From Parahaliea aestuarii (GTDB taxonomy: Bacteria > Pseudomonadota > Gammaproteobacteria > Pseudomonadales > Halieaceae), in NCBI RefSeq assembly GCF_008064635.1, contig NZ_VRYZ01000001.1, forward strand, positions 620,001-684,000: 64,000 nt of DNA. Direction: 5' to 3'. The notes under the pieces are model-generated. The model was given only the letters and a program-made list of their open reading frames with translations. It had not been told where the DNA came from and ran no database searches. Positions within the stretch are counted from its first letter, which is position 1; the number at the start of each line of letters is the position of its first letter. Position numbers and translations under genes: made by a program. Below are positions 19,051 to 30,290 of this stretch, piece by piece.

Positions 19051-20145
19051 TCAGACGTTGAAGCGGAAGTGGATGACGTCCCCGTCCTGCACGACGTAGT
19101 CCTTGCCCTCCAGGCGCCAGCGACCGGCGTCCTTGGCGCCCTGTTCACCCTTGTGGGCGATGAAGTCGTCGTAACTGATGACCTCGGCCCGGATAAAGCC
19201 TTTCTGGAAGTCGGTGTGAATCACGCCGGCCGCCTCGGGTGCGGTGGCCCCCACTTTCACAGTCCAGGCGCGCACTTCCTTTTCGCCGGCGGTGAAGTAG
19301 GTCTGCAGGTTGAGTAACTGGTAGCCGGCGCGGATCACCCGGTTCAGGCCGGGTTCTTCCATGCCGAGGTCAGCGAGGAATTCGTCGCGCTCATCGTCTT
19401 CAAGTTCGATGATTTCCGATTCCAGCTTGTTGCAAATGGGCACTACCACCGCGTTTTCGCTGGCGGCAATTTCCCGCACCTTGTCCAGGTGCGGGTTGTT
19501 GTCGAAGCCGTCTTCGCTGACGTTGGCGATGTACATGGTGGGCTTCACGGTCAGCAGGAAAAGCTGTTTGAGCAGGGCCTTCTCGCTGGCGTCGAGGTCC
19601 AGCGCGCGCACCGGCTTCGCCTCGTTCAGTTGCGGCAGCAGCTTGTTTTCCAGCAGTGCCTTCATGGCCACCGCTTCCTTGTCGCCGCCTTTGGCGGTGC
19701 GGGTCACTTTCTGCAGTTGCTTTTCGCAGCTGTCGAGATCGGCCAGGGCCAGCTCGGTATTGATGACTTCAATGTCGGAAGCAGGGTTGATCTTGTTGGC
19801 AACGTGGATGACGTTGTCGTCCTCGAAACAGCGCACCACGTGGGCGATAGCGTCGGTCTCGCGGATGTTGGCCAGGAACTGGTTGCCGAGGCCCTCACCC
19901 TTGGAGGCGCCCGCCACCAGGCCGGCGATATCGACAAATTCCATGGTGGTGGCGATTTCCCGCTGGGGTTTCACAATTTCCGCAATGCGGGTCTGGCGCG
20001 GGTCGGGAATCGGCACGATACCGGCATTGGGCTCAATGGTGCAGAAGGGAAAGTTCTCGGCGTCGATGCCGGCCTTGGTCAGGGCGTTGAACAGGGTGGA
20101 CTTGCCCACATTGGGCAGGCCGACGATTCCGCATTTGATTCCCAT
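19051..20145 (-). CDS. ychF: Redox-regulated ATPase YchF (Obg-like)
   Basis: A 364-residue protein, standard length for the family. Residues 6-21 hold [15 protein letters not shown] (P-loop). The G4 position reads NVSE instead of NKxD, as expected for this ATP-preferring Obg relative. The TGS domain ends the protein ([18 protein letters not shown]). It binds ribosomes and influences translation and stress responses in other bacteria. It lies 35 bp after pth on the same strand, a conserved pairing. Confidence 0.97.
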   Translation of the reverse strand: MGIKCGIVGLPNVGKSTLFNALTKAGIDAENFPFCTIEPNAGIVPIPDPRQTRIAEIVKPQREIATTMEFVDIAGLVAGASKGEGLGNQFLANIRETDAIAHVVRCFEDDNVIHVANKINPASDIEVINTELALADLDSCEKQLQKVTRTAKGGDKEAVAMKALLENKLLPQLNEAKPVRALDLDASEKALLKQLFLLTVKPTMYIANVSEDGFDNNPHLDKVREIAASENAVVVPICNKLESEIIELEDDERDEFLADLGMEEPGLNRVIRAGYQLLNLQTYFTAGEKEVRAWTVKVGATAPEAAGVIHTDFQKGFIRAEVISYDDFIAHKGEQGAKDAGRWRLEGKDYVVQDGDVIHFRFNV

Positions 20146-20180
20146 GGTTGATTCCTGTCAGAAAGTGGGCCGAGTTGCAC

Positions 20181-20771
20181 TCAGGCCGCAGTGAAACTGT
20201 GTAGCCGGGTCATGGCCCGGGTGCCATCACCGTCAAGTAGCAAGGGCAGGGCGGCGATGGCTTCGTCGATACTCAGGTCGATACGCGTGCGTTCGTCGGC
20301 ACTGGGGCGGCCCAGGACATAGCCGGTCACTTTCGATGCGTGACCCGGGTGGCCGATGCCGATGCGCAGGCGGTGAAAATCCTTGCTGTTACCCAGCGCG
20401 GGTACAATATCGCGCAGGCCGTTGTGGCCGCCGTGGCCGCCGCCCTGCTTGAAGCGGGCCTGGCCAGCGGGGATATCCAGCTCGTCGTGGGCAACCAGGA
20501 TCTGTTCGGGTTCGATCTTGTAAAAGCTCGCCATGGCCGCCACGGCCTGGCCGCTGCGATTCATGTACGTGGTGGGGATGAGCAGGCGCAAATCCTGCCC
20601 TGCCAGGGTGATGCGTGCAGTGAGGCCAAAGAACTTGCCCTCGCTTTGCAGGGTGGCGCCGCACTGTCGTGCCAGCGCCTCCACAAAATCGGCGCCCGCG
20701 TTGTGGCGTGTGCCCCGGTAGTCGCTTCCGGGGTTGCCAAGGCCAGCTATCAGTTGGATGTCGGCTGTCAA
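20181..20771 (-). CDS. pth: Peptidyl-tRNA hydrolase
   Basis: A 196-residue enzyme that cleaves peptidyl-tRNA released from stalled ribosomes. The sequence shows [20 protein letters not shown] with the catalytic His in RHNAG, and [23 protein letters not shown] and [12 protein letters not shown], all family signatures. It lies between rplY (29 bp upstream) and ychF, probably one transcript. Confidence 0.97.
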   Translation of the reverse strand: MTADIQLIAGLGNPGSDYRGTRHNAGADFVEALARQCGATLQSEGKFFGLTARITLAGQDLRLLIPTTYMNRSGQAVAAMASFYKIEPEQILVAHDELDIPAGQARFKQGGGHGGHNGLRDIVPALGNSKDFHRLRIGIGHPGHASKVTGYVLGRPSADERTRIDLSIDEAIAALPLLLDGDGTRAMTRLHSFTAA

Positions 20772-20800
20772 CGCGGGTGCCGCTCGCGGCGCAGGACGAA

Positions 20801-21448
20801 TCAGTCCTCGCCGTTCTCCTCGGCGTCACCGCCTTCGGCAGCTTCGTCGTCGGCATCGCTGCCACCTTTCGGCGGGATCACGCTGGCGATGGCCAGGTCG
20901 TGGTCTTCGCCCAGGGCCAGGGCCACGGAGCTGACACCTTCCGGCAGCGCAACGTCGGACAGGTGAACGATTTCACCGGCCTTGACGTTCAGCATGTCCA
21001 CTTCGATGTACTCGGGGATGTCGGTAGGCAGACACAGGACTTCGATGTCGGTTTCCTGGTGCTGAATCATGCCGCCTTCGATTTTTACGCCGTGGCAGCT
21101 CTTCTCGTTCAGGAAGTGAATCGGCACGTGTACCTTGATGGCAACCTTGTCGTCAACGCGCAGGAAGTCTGCGTGCATAACGGCGTTGCGGGCGGGGTGA
21201 CGTTGCAGGTCCTTGAGGATGGCCTTTTCTGCACTGCCGCCGACGTTGATGGTCAGCACGTGAGAGAAGAAAGCCTCGTTTTCCAGTGCCTTTTCCAGGT
21301 CCTTGCGAACCAGGGTCAGGGGCTTGGGCTCTTTGTTGCCGCCGTAGATGATGGCGGGTACCAGGTCGGCGTGACGACGCAGGCGGCGGCTCGCACCTTT
21401 CCCCAGGTCCTCGCGCACTTCGGCGTCGATTGCAAATTGGTCAGACAT
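20801..21448 (-). CDS. rplY: 50S ribosomal protein L25 (Ctc form)
   Basis: A 215-residue long-form L25. An N-terminal 5S-rRNA-binding domain (about 1-95, with [10 protein letters not shown]) is followed by a C-terminal Ctc domain ([10 protein letters not shown]) and an acidic tail ([14 protein letters not shown]). Located between prs and pth, the common order in gammaproteobacteria. Confidence 0.95.
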   Translation of the reverse strand: MSDQFAIDAEVREDLGKGASRRLRRHADLVPAIIYGGNKEPKPLTLVRKDLEKALENEAFFSHVLTINVGGSAEKAILKDLQRHPARNAVMHADFLRVDDKVAIKVHVPIHFLNEKSCHGVKIEGGMIQHQETDIEVLCLPTDIPEYIEVDMLNVKAGEIVHLSDVALPEGVSSVALALGEDHDLAIASVIPPKGGSDADDEAAEGGDAEENGED

Positions 21449-21518
21449 TGTCTGGCTCCTTTGATAACACTGCGTTGCTTGCGACCAGCGCGACAGTGAT
21501 TGGTTTTAAGCGCTGCCT

Positions 21519-22466
<948 letters not shown>

Positions 22467-22580
22467 GGCGCTTACCTCGGGTTGATGCTGGATAGGGACT
22501 CTGTACATTGCTCGCTCCGGAATGCCGGGCCGCCGGCCCCATGTTTCCCGCGAGCGACTGTACGTGCTGTACATAGAAAT

Positions 22581-22612
22581 AGTGCCATACACTGTTGTCA
22601 ATGTATGGCACT
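22581..22612 (-). promoter_or_regulatory. Perfect palindrome around a TTGACA upstream of prs
   Basis: AGTGCCATACA (22581-22591) and TGTATGGCACT (22602-22612) are perfect 11-bp inverted arms. Read on the minus strand, the 10-base centre contains TTGACA, a consensus -35. It could be an operator over the prs promoter, or an RNA hairpin after tRNA-Gln. A smaller inverted pair TGTAC/GTACA lies at 22559-22573. Confidence 0.5.
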
Positions 22613-22681
22613 GCATCCGGGCGCCTTGCGGTCATGGCGCCCCGCGCACTGCAATGGTTCGGGCAACTGCGCACTCTTGTA

Positions 22682-22756
22682 TGGCTGGGGTGGTAGGATT
22701 CGAACCTACGAATGCCAGGATCAAAACCTGGTGCCTTGCCGCTTGGCGACACCCCA
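22682..22756 (-). tRNA. tRNA-Gln (TTG), CCA encoded
   Basis: A 75-nt tRNA. The acceptor TGGGGTG pairs with CACCCCA, followed by GCCA. The anticodon stem-loop CCAGGTTTTGATCCTGG carries TTG, and the T-arm contains GGTTCGAATCC. It starts 12 bp after the ispE stop, so it is probably transcribed with ispE and processed out. Confidence 0.97.
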
Positions 22757-22768
22757 GTAATCGGGTCT

Positions 22769-23599
22769 TCAGGATAGCTCAGACAGCGCTGGCGAGCGGT
22801 TTATGCCGCGAGCCACATAGGCCTGCCAGGACTCGGGAACCTGCTGTGCAACCGCCTCGGCGGATGCTTGACTGTCGAAGCGGGAAAAGACGCAAGCGCC
22901 AGTTCCTGTCAGTCTGGATTCTCCGAATTTTGCCAGCCAATTCAATGCCTTGGCTACCTCGGGGTAACGTCTGGCAACAACTTCCTGGCAGTCGTTGCGA
23001 TATGCCCCCTGAAAAACGGCCGCCATTGTGATCGCAGGGCTGTTCCTTGTCAATTCCCGTGCCGAAAAAATTTCCCCGGTCGGGACATGGCAGCCCGGAT
23101 GGATGAGTAGATACCAGTTTTCGGGCAGTTCCACTGCCCTCAGGCGCTCGCCAATTCCCTCTGCCCAGGCGCTGTGGCCGGCCACGAACAGGGGCACATC
23201 GGCTCCCAGGGGCAGGCCGGCGGCCTGCAGTTCGGCATTGCTGAGGCCGCAGTCCCACAACTGGTTGAGGGCCAGCAGGGTGGTGGCGGCATCGGAGCTG
23301 CCGCCACCGAGTCCGCCGCCGCTGGGAATACGTTTGTCGACGTGAATGCGGGCACCGCGATCGCCATGTCGAAGCGCGCGGGCGGCGCGTACGATCAGGT
23401 TGTCTTCGGGTGCGAGGCCGAGGGTGTCGCCACTCAGGTGAATCTCGCCACTGTGATCGGCGGTAATGGTCAGGGTGTCTCCCCAGTCCAGTAGCTGGAA
23501 CAGGGTCTGCAACTCGTGGTAGCCATCCGCCCGGCGCCCGGTGATATGCAGGAACAGGTTCAGCTTGGCCGGTGCCATCAGGCTCAGGCCGGTGCTCAT
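22769..23599 (-). CDS. ispE: 4-diphosphocytidyl-2-C-methyl-D-erythritol kinase
   Basis: A 276-residue GHMP kinase of the MEP isoprenoid pathway, which phosphorylates CDP-methylerythritol. The N-terminal APAKLNLFLHITGRRADGYH is diagnostic. The ATP loop is PSGGGLGGGSSDAATTL, and the C-terminal SRLTGTGACVF is the third GHMP motif. Its start overlaps the lolB stop by 4 bp. Confidence 0.97.
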   Translation of the reverse strand: MSTGLSLMAPAKLNLFLHITGRRADGYHELQTLFQLLDWGDTLTITADHSGEIHLSGDTLGLAPEDNLIVRAARALRHGDRGARIHVDKRIPSGGGLGGGSSDAATTLLALNQLWDCGLSNAELQAAGLPLGADVPLFVAGHSAWAEGIGERLRAVELPENWYLLIHPGCHVPTGEIFSARELTRNSPAITMAAVFQGAYRNDCQEVVARRYPEVAKALNWLAKFGESRLTGTGACVFSRFDSQASAEAVAQQVPESWQAYVARGINRSPALSELS

Positions 23600-24186
23600 T
23601 GGGGCGCGCCCGGTTGCCAGTCGCGGATCAGTAGTTTGGCGCTGGTGTCGCCGCGCTGGATTTGCAGGCGGGTGGGCAGGTCAAAGGCGCCGAACTGGCG
23701 GTAGTCGGAAAAATCCACCAGCCAGCCATCCTGGCGCAGGTGGCTCAGGCGCTGCTTGTCGAAACGCAAATCGGTGGCATCGGTGTCCGGCTGGGGAATG
23801 CCGCGCAGCCAGAAAGGCAGCGCGGCTACGGGGATATCCCAGCCGGTGCTGTCGCGCACCGCTTCCGGGGTGGAAATATCAAGAATGTGAAGCTCGCCGC
23901 CACGCTGCACCTCCAGCCGCGCGCCGTCGGCAAGTACCCGGGTGGAGGCCATTCCGAGGGGGCCGCTGAGTTGCAGCTCGGATTGAGCGCCGGCCTGGCG
24001 CCACAGCAGGCTGGCGGTCTCTGCCTGTTCGCCGCTGCGCAGGGCGAGCTTGCCCCGGGCCTGCCAGTGCTGCAGGGCGCTCAGTTGTGCGACGTGTTGC
24101 TGCCAGTTCCGCTGCACCGCAGGTGAATCGGGGATGGTGCTACAGCCGGCCAGTAAAGCCAGCAGCAGGGGAACGATCAGGCGCAT
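23596..24186 (-). CDS. lolB: Outer-membrane lipoprotein insertion protein LolB
   Basis: A 196-residue lipoprotein with signal RLIVPLLLALLAGC (lipidated Cys15). LolB receives lipoproteins from LolA and inserts them in the outer membrane. Family features include HWQARGKLALRS, the hydrophobic-loop region LQLSGPLGMASTRV, and WDIPVAALPFWLRGIPQP. It starts 3 bp after the upstream TPR gene ends and overlaps ispE, the typical lolB-ispE pair. Confidence 0.93.
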   Translation of the reverse strand: MRLIVPLLLALLAGCSTIPDSPAVQRNWQQHVAQLSALQHWQARGKLALRSGEQAETASLLWRQAGAQSELQLSGPLGMASTRVLADGARLEVQRGGELHILDISTPEAVRDSTGWDIPVAALPFWLRGIPQPDTDATDLRFDKQRLSHLRQDGWLVDFSDYRQFGAFDLPTRLQIQRGDTSAKLLIRDWQPGAPQ

Positions 24187-24189
24187 GGA

Positions 24190-25914
24190 TCAGGGGGCGC
24201 TCTGCAGCATGCTGATATCGAAGCGCTGGATGGTGCTCAGCAGAATTTCGTGCTCAGGGTCCTTCAGCAGGGCGTCGCCCCAGATGGCGCGCGCCTGTTC
24301 GGCTCTGCCAGATACCCACAGTACCTCGCCCAGGTGCGCGGCAACCTCCGGGTCGGGGAAGGCCCGGTAGGCTCGCTCCAGGTAAAACAGGGCGTCCTCG
24401 TAGTTGCCCTGGCGATAGAGCACCCAGCCCATGCTGTCGAGAATGGCGGGTTCATCCGGCTCCAGTATCAGCGCGCGCTCGATCAGCTCGCGGGCCTCTT
24501 CATAGCGCTGGGTACGGTTGGCCAGCGAATAGCCGAGGGCGTTGAGGGCCGTGGCGTTGTCCGGCTCGCGGGCGATGATGGCGCGCAGGTCGGACTCCAT
24601 CAGGGTGAGGTTGCCCTGCTTTTCCCCCAGCAGTGAGCGGCTGTAGCGCAGGGAGGATGACTCGGGCAGGGTCGACAGGGCTTCGTTCAGCACGGCCATG
24701 GCCGCGTCGTTGTCACCGACACCGGAGAGCACTTCGGCCTCCAGGGCGTAGAGCCTTTCGCGCGCCTCCGGATGAGCCTGTCGCAGGTTGACGAACAGGG
24801 CCCGCGCCTGATCTTCCTCGCCGTTCTCCAGCAGGATGCGAGCGATGCGGCCCTTGGCGCTGTAGAAGTCGCCACTGTCCGCTTCGCTGACTTTCATGTA
24901 GGCCTCTACCGCGGCCTGCAGGTCGTCGGCGTCTTCGGCGATGCGACCGAGATAGTAATGGGCTTCGTCGCTACGCTGGCCGAGCTCAATGAGCTGGTTG
25001 AGGTAGGCTTTGGCCGCCAGATTGTCGCCGATCTCGTGATTGATCAGTGCCAGGGAGAACAGCAGGTTGCCGTCCTCCGGCGAGCGGGCGGAGAGGATTT
25101 CGAACTGGCCGCGGGCGGCGTCGATGTCGCTGCGGGTGAGCAGCCGGGCGTACTGCAGGCGCAGGCGGCTATCGTCGGGATTGGCCGCCAGGGCTTCCTC
25201 GATATGGGCAAAGGGGGCATCCCTGTCCTGCTCCAGCAGGAGTTTGGCTTCCAGCAGCAGGCCCTGGTACTGGTAGGGCTCCTTGTCGAATAGCCGGGCC
25301 AGCACGTCCAGTGCCTGCTGGTGCTGCTGTAATTCATCGTAGGCGAGGGCGCGGGTGAGCAACAGGGACGGGTTGTCGGGGAATTCCGCTGACAGTGCTT
25401 CCAGGCCATCTACCAGCTCGCGCTGCTGCTCGCTGTCCAGCTCGGGAAAGCGATTCAGCAGAATGGGGAAGTTGGCCTTGCCCTGGTCCCGGGCCACCAT
25501 GGCCAGGTGGGGCAGGGCTTCATTGGTGCGCCCGACCCTGGACAGCAGCGTGGCGTAGGTATTGTTGGCCTCGACATTGTCCGGTTCCAGTTCGACCCAC
25601 AGGGCGGCGGATTCGCGGGCGGCGCGCTCCTGTTGCATGAACTGGGCGATGTGGGTCGTATGGGCGCTGACGCCGCGGTCGCGCAGCAGTGACGCCTGCT
25701 GGGTGTAAAGCTCCAGGGCGGTGCCGTATTCGCGGCGGCGCAGGGCGAATTCACCCAGCAGCAGGGGATAGAGCGATTCCGCCGGTATGGCGCGTTCCGG
25801 CGGCGCAGCCGGCTCCGCTTCCGCTACGGGTACAGCGGGTGCTTCGGGTGCGGGCGCAGAGGCGCAGGCGCCGAGCATAGCGGTCAGGCAGGCGGAGAGG
25901 AACAGACGCGACAT
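24190..25914 (-). CDS. TPR-repeat lipoprotein
   Basis: About 574 residues from ATG 25914; in-frame ATGs at 25935 and 25944 exist. The signal LFLSACLTAMLGAC ends in a lipobox, then an Ala/Pro/Glu-rich linker. The rest is a superhelix of roughly a dozen tetratricopeptide repeats (for example DNATALNALGYSLANR and EPAILDSMGWVLYRQGNYED). Such proteins commonly precede lolB in this group. A scaffold role at the envelope is likely, with no partner evident. Confidence 0.85.
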   Translation of the reverse strand: MSRLFLSACLTAMLGACASAPAPEAPAVPVAEAEPAAPPERAIPAESLYPLLLGEFALRRREYGTALELYTQQASLLRDRGVSAHTTHIAQFMQQERAARESAALWVELEPDNVEANNTYATLLSRVGRTNEALPHLAMVARDQGKANFPILLNRFPELDSEQQRELVDGLEALSAEFPDNPSLLLTRALAYDELQQHQQALDVLARLFDKEPYQYQGLLLEAKLLLEQDRDAPFAHIEEALAANPDDSRLRLQYARLLTRSDIDAARGQFEILSARSPEDGNLLFSLALINHEIGDNLAAKAYLNQLIELGQRSDEAHYYLGRIAEDADDLQAAVEAYMKVSEADSGDFYSAKGRIARILLENGEEDQARALFVNLRQAHPEARERLYALEAEVLSGVGDNDAAMAVLNEALSTLPESSSLRYSRSLLGEKQGNLTLMESDLRAIIAREPDNATALNALGYSLANRTQRYEEARELIERALILEPDEPAILDSMGWVLYRQGNYEDALFYLERAYRAFPDPEVAAHLGEVLWVSGRAEQARAIWGDALLKDPEHEILLSTIQRFDISMLQSAP

Positions 25915-26153
25915 GGCGGGGAGATTTCCGGACATCGGCAACAAACTATCGTCGATTGTGACACAAGCCCTTGTGTAAGCCTACCTGATTCCGACCCCGG
26001 TGGTGGCCGGGGGTTCCCCCGGGCGGGCGCTAGTTTTTGCCCGGTAACTTGCTAGAATCACGGGAAATTTCCTGTGGATGTGCTATGGTTCGCGCCCTTT
26101 TCATCGACGGTATCGACCGACTACAGCGCCCTGCGGGCGGCTGCTGAGACGCC

Positions 26154-27533
26154 ATGAACTTCCTTGCCCTGGGTATCAACCACAACTCCGCCGCCATCGA
26201 GGTGCGCGAGCGGGTGGCCTTTGCCCCGGAGCAGGTGGGGGACGCGCTGCAGTCGCTGTGCCAGCTGCCCGGTGTCGAGGACGCCCTGGTGCTCTCCACC
26301 TGCAATCGCACTGAACTCTATGTGCTGGGCTCCGAGGCGGTGAGCGCAGAGCTGGCCGATACCCTGGTAGCCTGGATGGCCAGCTACCATCACCTGTCCG
26401 CCGCCGAACTGCACAGGGCGGCCTACTTCCATCTGGGCAGCGACGCCCTGGAGCATGTGGTGCGGGTAGCCAGTGGCCTGGATTCCATGGTGCTCGGTGA
26501 GCCGCAGATTTTCGGCCAGTTGAAGTCGGCCTTTTCGGTCGCCCTGGATGAGGGGGTGGTCGGTGCGGAATTCAATCGCCTGTTCCAGCGTGTTTTCGCC
26601 CTGGCCAAGCGGGTTCGCACGGATACCGCAATCGGTGAAAACCCGGTATCCGTGGCCTATGCGGCGGTTGACCTGGCCGGGCACATTTTTACCGACCTGT
26701 CGGCCTGTTCCGCCCTGCTGGTGGGTGCGGGGGAAACCATCGAGCTGGTCACCCGCCACCTGATCGAAGCGGGCGTGACGCGTATCACCATTGCCAATCG
26801 CACCCTGGAGCGGGCGCGGGAACTGGCCCGCCGCTTTGGCGCCGAGGCGGTGCTGATGGCGGACATTCCCGACCAGCTGATCAAGGCCGATATTGTGATA
26901 ACGTCCACCGCCAGCCAGCTGCCGATCCTTGGCAAGGGCGCGGTGGAGCGCGCCATTCGCGTGCGCAAACACCGGCCGATGTTGATGGTAGATATCGCCG
27001 TACCGCGCGACATCGAGCCGGAAGTGGGTGAGCTGAGGGATATTTATCTCTACAGCGTGGATGACCTGAAAGACATCGTGGAAGAAAACCTGCGCAGCCG
27101 CCAGACCGAAGCGCGCAAGGCCGACGTCATGATCGCCGAGGGCGTGCGAGCCTACAGCGAGGAGTTGCGCAGCCTGGTGGCGGTGGACTCGGTGAAAGAG
27201 TACCGCGCCATGGCCGAGCAGTTGCGCGAACAGGAACTGGAGCGCGCCCTGCGCGCCCTGGCTCGCGGCGACGACCCCCAGGTGGTGGCGACGCAACTGG
27301 CCCGCGGCATCACCAACAAACTGATTCACGCGCCCACCGCCGGCCTCAAGCAGGCCAGTGTGGATGGCCGCGCCGATCTGCTCGGTCAGGCGCGCCGCCT
27401 GCTGGGCCTGGCGAGCGTCGAGCGCATGCAAGGCTCCGTCGGGAGCGGTGTGCGGGCGCGACAGGCAGCGCAGCCGCAGCCGCTGGAAGCGGACACTGGC
27501 GACGACAGCAAACCCGGACACACCCTGCAATGA
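26154..27533 (+). CDS. hemA: Glutamyl-tRNA reductase
   Basis: A 459-residue enzyme of the C5 heme pathway, reducing Glu-tRNA to glutamate-1-semialdehyde. The catalytic Cys50 is in STCNRTELY. The substrate-site motif [16 protein letters not shown], the NADPH domain ([16 protein letters not shown]) and the C-terminal dimerisation helices are present. The C-terminus is a little longer than usual and ends in a polar tail. It overlaps prfA by 4 bp, as in many gammaproteobacteria. Confidence 0.97.
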   Translation: MNFLALGINHNSAAIEVRERVAFAPEQVGDALQSLCQLPGVEDALVLSTCNRTELYVLGSEAVSAELADTLVAWMASYHHLSAAELHRAAYFHLGSDALEHVVRVASGLDSMVLGEPQIFGQLKSAFSVALDEGVVGAEFNRLFQRVFALAKRVRTDTAIGENPVSVAYAAVDLAGHIFTDLSACSALLVGAGETIELVTRHLIEAGVTRITIANRTLERARELARRFGAEAVLMADIPDQLIKADIVITSTASQLPILGKGAVERAIRVRKHRPMLMVDIAVPRDIEPEVGELRDIYLYSVDDLKDIVEENLRSRQTEARKADVMIAEGVRAYSEELRSLVAVDSVKEYRAMAEQLREQELERALRALARGDDPQVVATQLARGITNKLIHAPTAGLKQASVDGRADLLGQARRLLGLASVERMQGSVGSGVRARQAAQPQPLEADTGDDSKPGHTLQ

Positions 27534-28615
27534 AAGCCTCATTACTGAGCAAACTGGATATCCTGACCGATCGTCACGAGGAGGTCGCCGCCCTGCTGGG
27601 TGATGCCGAAACCATCGCCAGCCAGGATCGCTTTCGCGATCTGTCCCGCGAGTACGCCGAACTGGAGACCGTGGTGCAGTGCTACGCCGGGTATCGGCGG
27701 GTCAAGGAGGATCTGGAAGAGGCCCGCGCCATGCTGGCGGAAAGTGATCCCGAAATGGTCGCCATGGCGGAAGAGGAAATCGCCAGTAACGGTGAGCAGC
27801 TGGAGGCGCTGGAGAGTGAACTGCAAACCCTGCTGCTGCCGCGCGACCCCCGTGATTCCCACAACGTCTACCTGGAGATTCGCGCCGGTACCGGCGGCGA
27901 CGAGGCGGCGATCTTTTCCGGGGATTTATTCCGCATGTACTCCCGCTATGCCGAGCAGATGGGCTGGCGCATCGAGGTGCTGTCCCAGCGCCCGGGCGAG
28001 CACGGTGGCTACAAGGAAATCATCAGCCTGGTTGAGGGCCGCGATGTCTACGCCCACCTGAAATTCGAATCCGGCGCCCATCGTGTGCAGCGGGTGCCGG
28101 AGACCGAGTCCCAGGGGCGCATACACACCTCTGCCTGCACCGTGGCGATCATGGCCGAGGCGGAAACGGTGGACGAGGTGGAAATCAACAAGGCCGATCT
28201 GCGTGTCGACACCTACCGCGCTTCCGGTGCGGGCGGCCAGCACGTCAACAAGACCGATTCGGCAGTGCGCATTACCCATCTGCCAAGCGGCATTGTGGTG
28301 GAGTGTCAGGATGAGCGCTCGCAGCACAAGAACCGCGCCCGGGCCATGTCCCTGCTGCTGTCCAAGCTGCTGTCCAGCGCCCAGGACAAGCAGGCGGCGG
28401 AACAGGCCGAAGAGCGTCGCAACCTGGTGGGCAGCGGCGACCGCTCCGATCGTATCCGCACCTACAACTTTCCCCAGGGGCGCGTCACCGACCACCGTAT
28501 CAACCTTACGCTGTACAAGCTGGACGAGGTGATGGCGGGCGACCTGAATGCGGTTATCGCGCCGCTGCGCCAGGAGTACCAGGCCGACCAGCTCGCGGCG
28601 CTGGCGGAGCAGTAA
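27530..28615 (+). CDS. prfA: Peptide chain release factor 1
   Basis: A 361-residue class I release factor for UAA and UAG. The GGQ loop (residues 235-237, in [11 protein letters not shown]) is intact, as is the recognition region with [15 protein letters not shown]. The downstream prmC methylates the GGQ glutamine, so gene and modifier are together. Start ATG 27530 within the hemA stop. Confidence 0.98.
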   Translation: MKASLLSKLDILTDRHEEVAALLGDAETIASQDRFRDLSREYAELETVVQCYAGYRRVKEDLEEARAMLAESDPEMVAMAEEEIASNGEQLEALESELQTLLLPRDPRDSHNVYLEIRAGTGGDEAAIFSGDLFRMYSRYAEQMGWRIEVLSQRPGEHGGYKEIISLVEGRDVYAHLKFESGAHRVQRVPETESQGRIHTSACTVAIMAEAETVDEVEINKADLRVDTYRASGAGGQHVNKTDSAVRITHLPSGIVVECQDERSQHKNRARAMSLLLSKLLSSAQDKQAAEQAEERRNLVGSGDRSDRIRTYNFPQGRVTDHRINLTLYKLDEVMAGDLNAVIAPLRQEYQADQLAALAEQ

Positions 28616-28623
28616 GCCGCGCC

Positions 28624-29457
28624 GTGGCCAGTGTCAGGGAGCTATTGGCACTGGGCGCCGACCTGCCCACCGAAAGCCCCACTCGCGATGCCGAAGTACT
28701 GCTGTGTCACTGCCTGCAGCGCGACCGTACCTGGCTGTACACCTGGCCCGAGAAACACGTTGAAGCGACAGCCGAGCAGCTTTATCGCCGCTTGCTGGCA
28801 CGCCGCCTGCGCGGTGAACCGGTGGCTCACCTCACTGGCAATCGCGATTTCTGGACCCTGTCCCTGAAGGTCACGGCGGATACCCTGATCCCCCGGCCCG
28901 ATACCGAGACCCTGGTGAGCTGGGCGCTGGAGCTGCCGTTGCCCGCGCGTGCCCGGGCGCTGGATCTCGGCACCGGCAGCGGCGCCATTGCCCTCGCCCT
29001 GGCAACAGAGAATCCCGGCTGGCAGGTAACCGCAACGGACGCCAGCGCCCCCGCCCTCGCCGTGGCGCAGGTCAATATCGAACGCTACTGCCCCGGGCGT
29101 GTGCGCACGCTGCAGGGAGACTGGTACGCGCCGCTGGCCGGAGAACACTTTGACCTGATTGTCAGCAACCCGCCCTATATCGAGGCCGACGACGAGCACC
29201 TCGGCTGCGGCGATGTTCGCTTTGAGCCGCGCTCGGCGCTGGTGGCGGGAGCCACTGGCCTGGACGATCTGCAGGTGATCATCGCGGGAGCGGTTGAGCA
29301 CCTGGCGCCGGGCGGTTTTCTGCTGCTGGAACACGGCTACCGGCAAGGCCTCACGGTGCGCAGCCTCCTGCTGCAGGCAGGTTTCAGCGAGGTGGCGACG
29401 CGGCGGGACCTCGGCGGTAACCAGCGGGTGAGCGGAGGGCGGCGCCGTGCTGACTGA
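28624..29457 (+). CDS. prmC: Release-factor glutamine methyltransferase
   Basis: A 277-residue SAM-dependent enzyme modifying the GGQ glutamine of release factors. It shows LDLGTGSGAIALALA (SAM loop) and the catalytic NPPYIEADD. An N-terminal helical domain (1-80) contacts the release factor. Start GTG 28624, 8 bp after prfA. The C-terminus is somewhat diverged (NQRVSGGRRRAD instead of the usual RVTLGR). It overlaps moeB by 11 bp. Confidence 0.95.
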   Translation: MASVRELLALGADLPTESPTRDAEVLLCHCLQRDRTWLYTWPEKHVEATAEQLYRRLLARRLRGEPVAHLTGNRDFWTLSLKVTADTLIPRPDTETLVSWALELPLPARARALDLGTGSGAIALALATENPGWQVTATDASAPALAVAQVNIERYCPGRVRTLQGDWYAPLAGEHFDLIVSNPPYIEADDEHLGCGDVRFEPRSALVAGATGLDDLQVIIAGAVEHLAPGGFLLLEHGYRQGLTVRSLLLQAGFSEVATRRDLGGNQRVSGGRRRAD

Positions 29458-30199
29458 CGACGAGCTGCTACGCTATTCGCGGCAGATTCTGGTGCCCGGT
29501 TTCGATATCGCCGGCCAGGAAAAACTGCAGCGGGCCAGGGTGCTGGTACTGGGGCTCGGCGGGCTGGGCAGCCCGGCGGCTCTGTACCTGGGCGGTGCCG
29601 GCGTAGGGCAGCTGTTGCTGGCCGATGGCGACGTGGTGGAGGTCGACAACCTGCCGCGTCAGCTTTGCCACCGCCAGTCGGATTGTGGTCGCAACAAGGC
29701 GGAGTCTGCCGCCGAAGCCATTGCCGGGCGCAACCCCGGCGTGCGCATCGAGGTGATCCCGCGGCATCTGCAGGCGACGGATCTGGATCAGTTGCTGCCG
29801 GGACTGGACCTGGTGCTGGACTGCAGCGACAACTACCCGGTGCGCTACGCCCTCAACCGGGCCAGCCGGCGGCATCGCGTTCCGGTAGTCAGCGCTGCGG
29901 CGGTGCGCACCGAGGCCCAGATCGCCCTGTTGGACCCAAACCGCGAGGGACCCTGCTATCGCTGCCTGTATCCCGACGCCGGTTCCGATACGGCGCTGAG
30001 CTGCGCGGAAAGCGGCGTTCTTGGCCCGGTGGTTGGAGTCGCCGGGAGCCTGCAGGCCCTGGAGGCGATCAAGTACCTGTCAGGCTGTGCCGACCCGCTG
30101 GGCGACACCCTGCTGGTCATGGATCTCGCCTCTCTGGCTTTCCAGCGCCTGCGTATCCGCCGTCGCGACAACTGCCCGGATTGCGGGTCCAGGGCCTGA
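29447..30199 (+). CDS. moeB: MoeB/ThiF/HesA-type adenylyltransferase
   Basis: A 250-residue E1-like enzyme that activates the C-terminus of a small sulfur carrier. The Rossmann loop LGLGGLGSPAALYLGGAG, the DNLPRQ signature, and zinc-binding CYRC and CPDC pairs are present. GTG 29447 is the start, within the end of prmC. Linkage to hemA-prfA-prmC is standard. MoaD versus ThiS as partner cannot be decided here. Confidence 0.92.
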   Translation: MLTDDELLRYSRQILVPGFDIAGQEKLQRARVLVLGLGGLGSPAALYLGGAGVGQLLLADGDVVEVDNLPRQLCHRQSDCGRNKAESAAEAIAGRNPGVRIEVIPRHLQATDLDQLLPGLDLVLDCSDNYPVRYALNRASRRHRVPVVSAAAVRTEAQIALLDPNREGPCYRCLYPDAGSDTALSCAESGVLGPVVGVAGSLQALEAIKYLSGCADPLGDTLLVMDLASLAFQRLRIRRRDNCPDCGSRA

Positions 30200-30290
30200 G
30201 TGGCGCGGCCTCTGTGCCGGCAAACTTTCATCGGGTATTGTTGTCACAGATGCAGTCCACCGACACACTCCATCGCACCTGGAATCCGCT

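Noticed and set aside
26121-27542. Long open frame of 473 codons antisense to hemA
   Set aside because: HemA is certain from its catalytic and NADPH motifs. The antisense frame is a high-GC shadow with no family resemblance.
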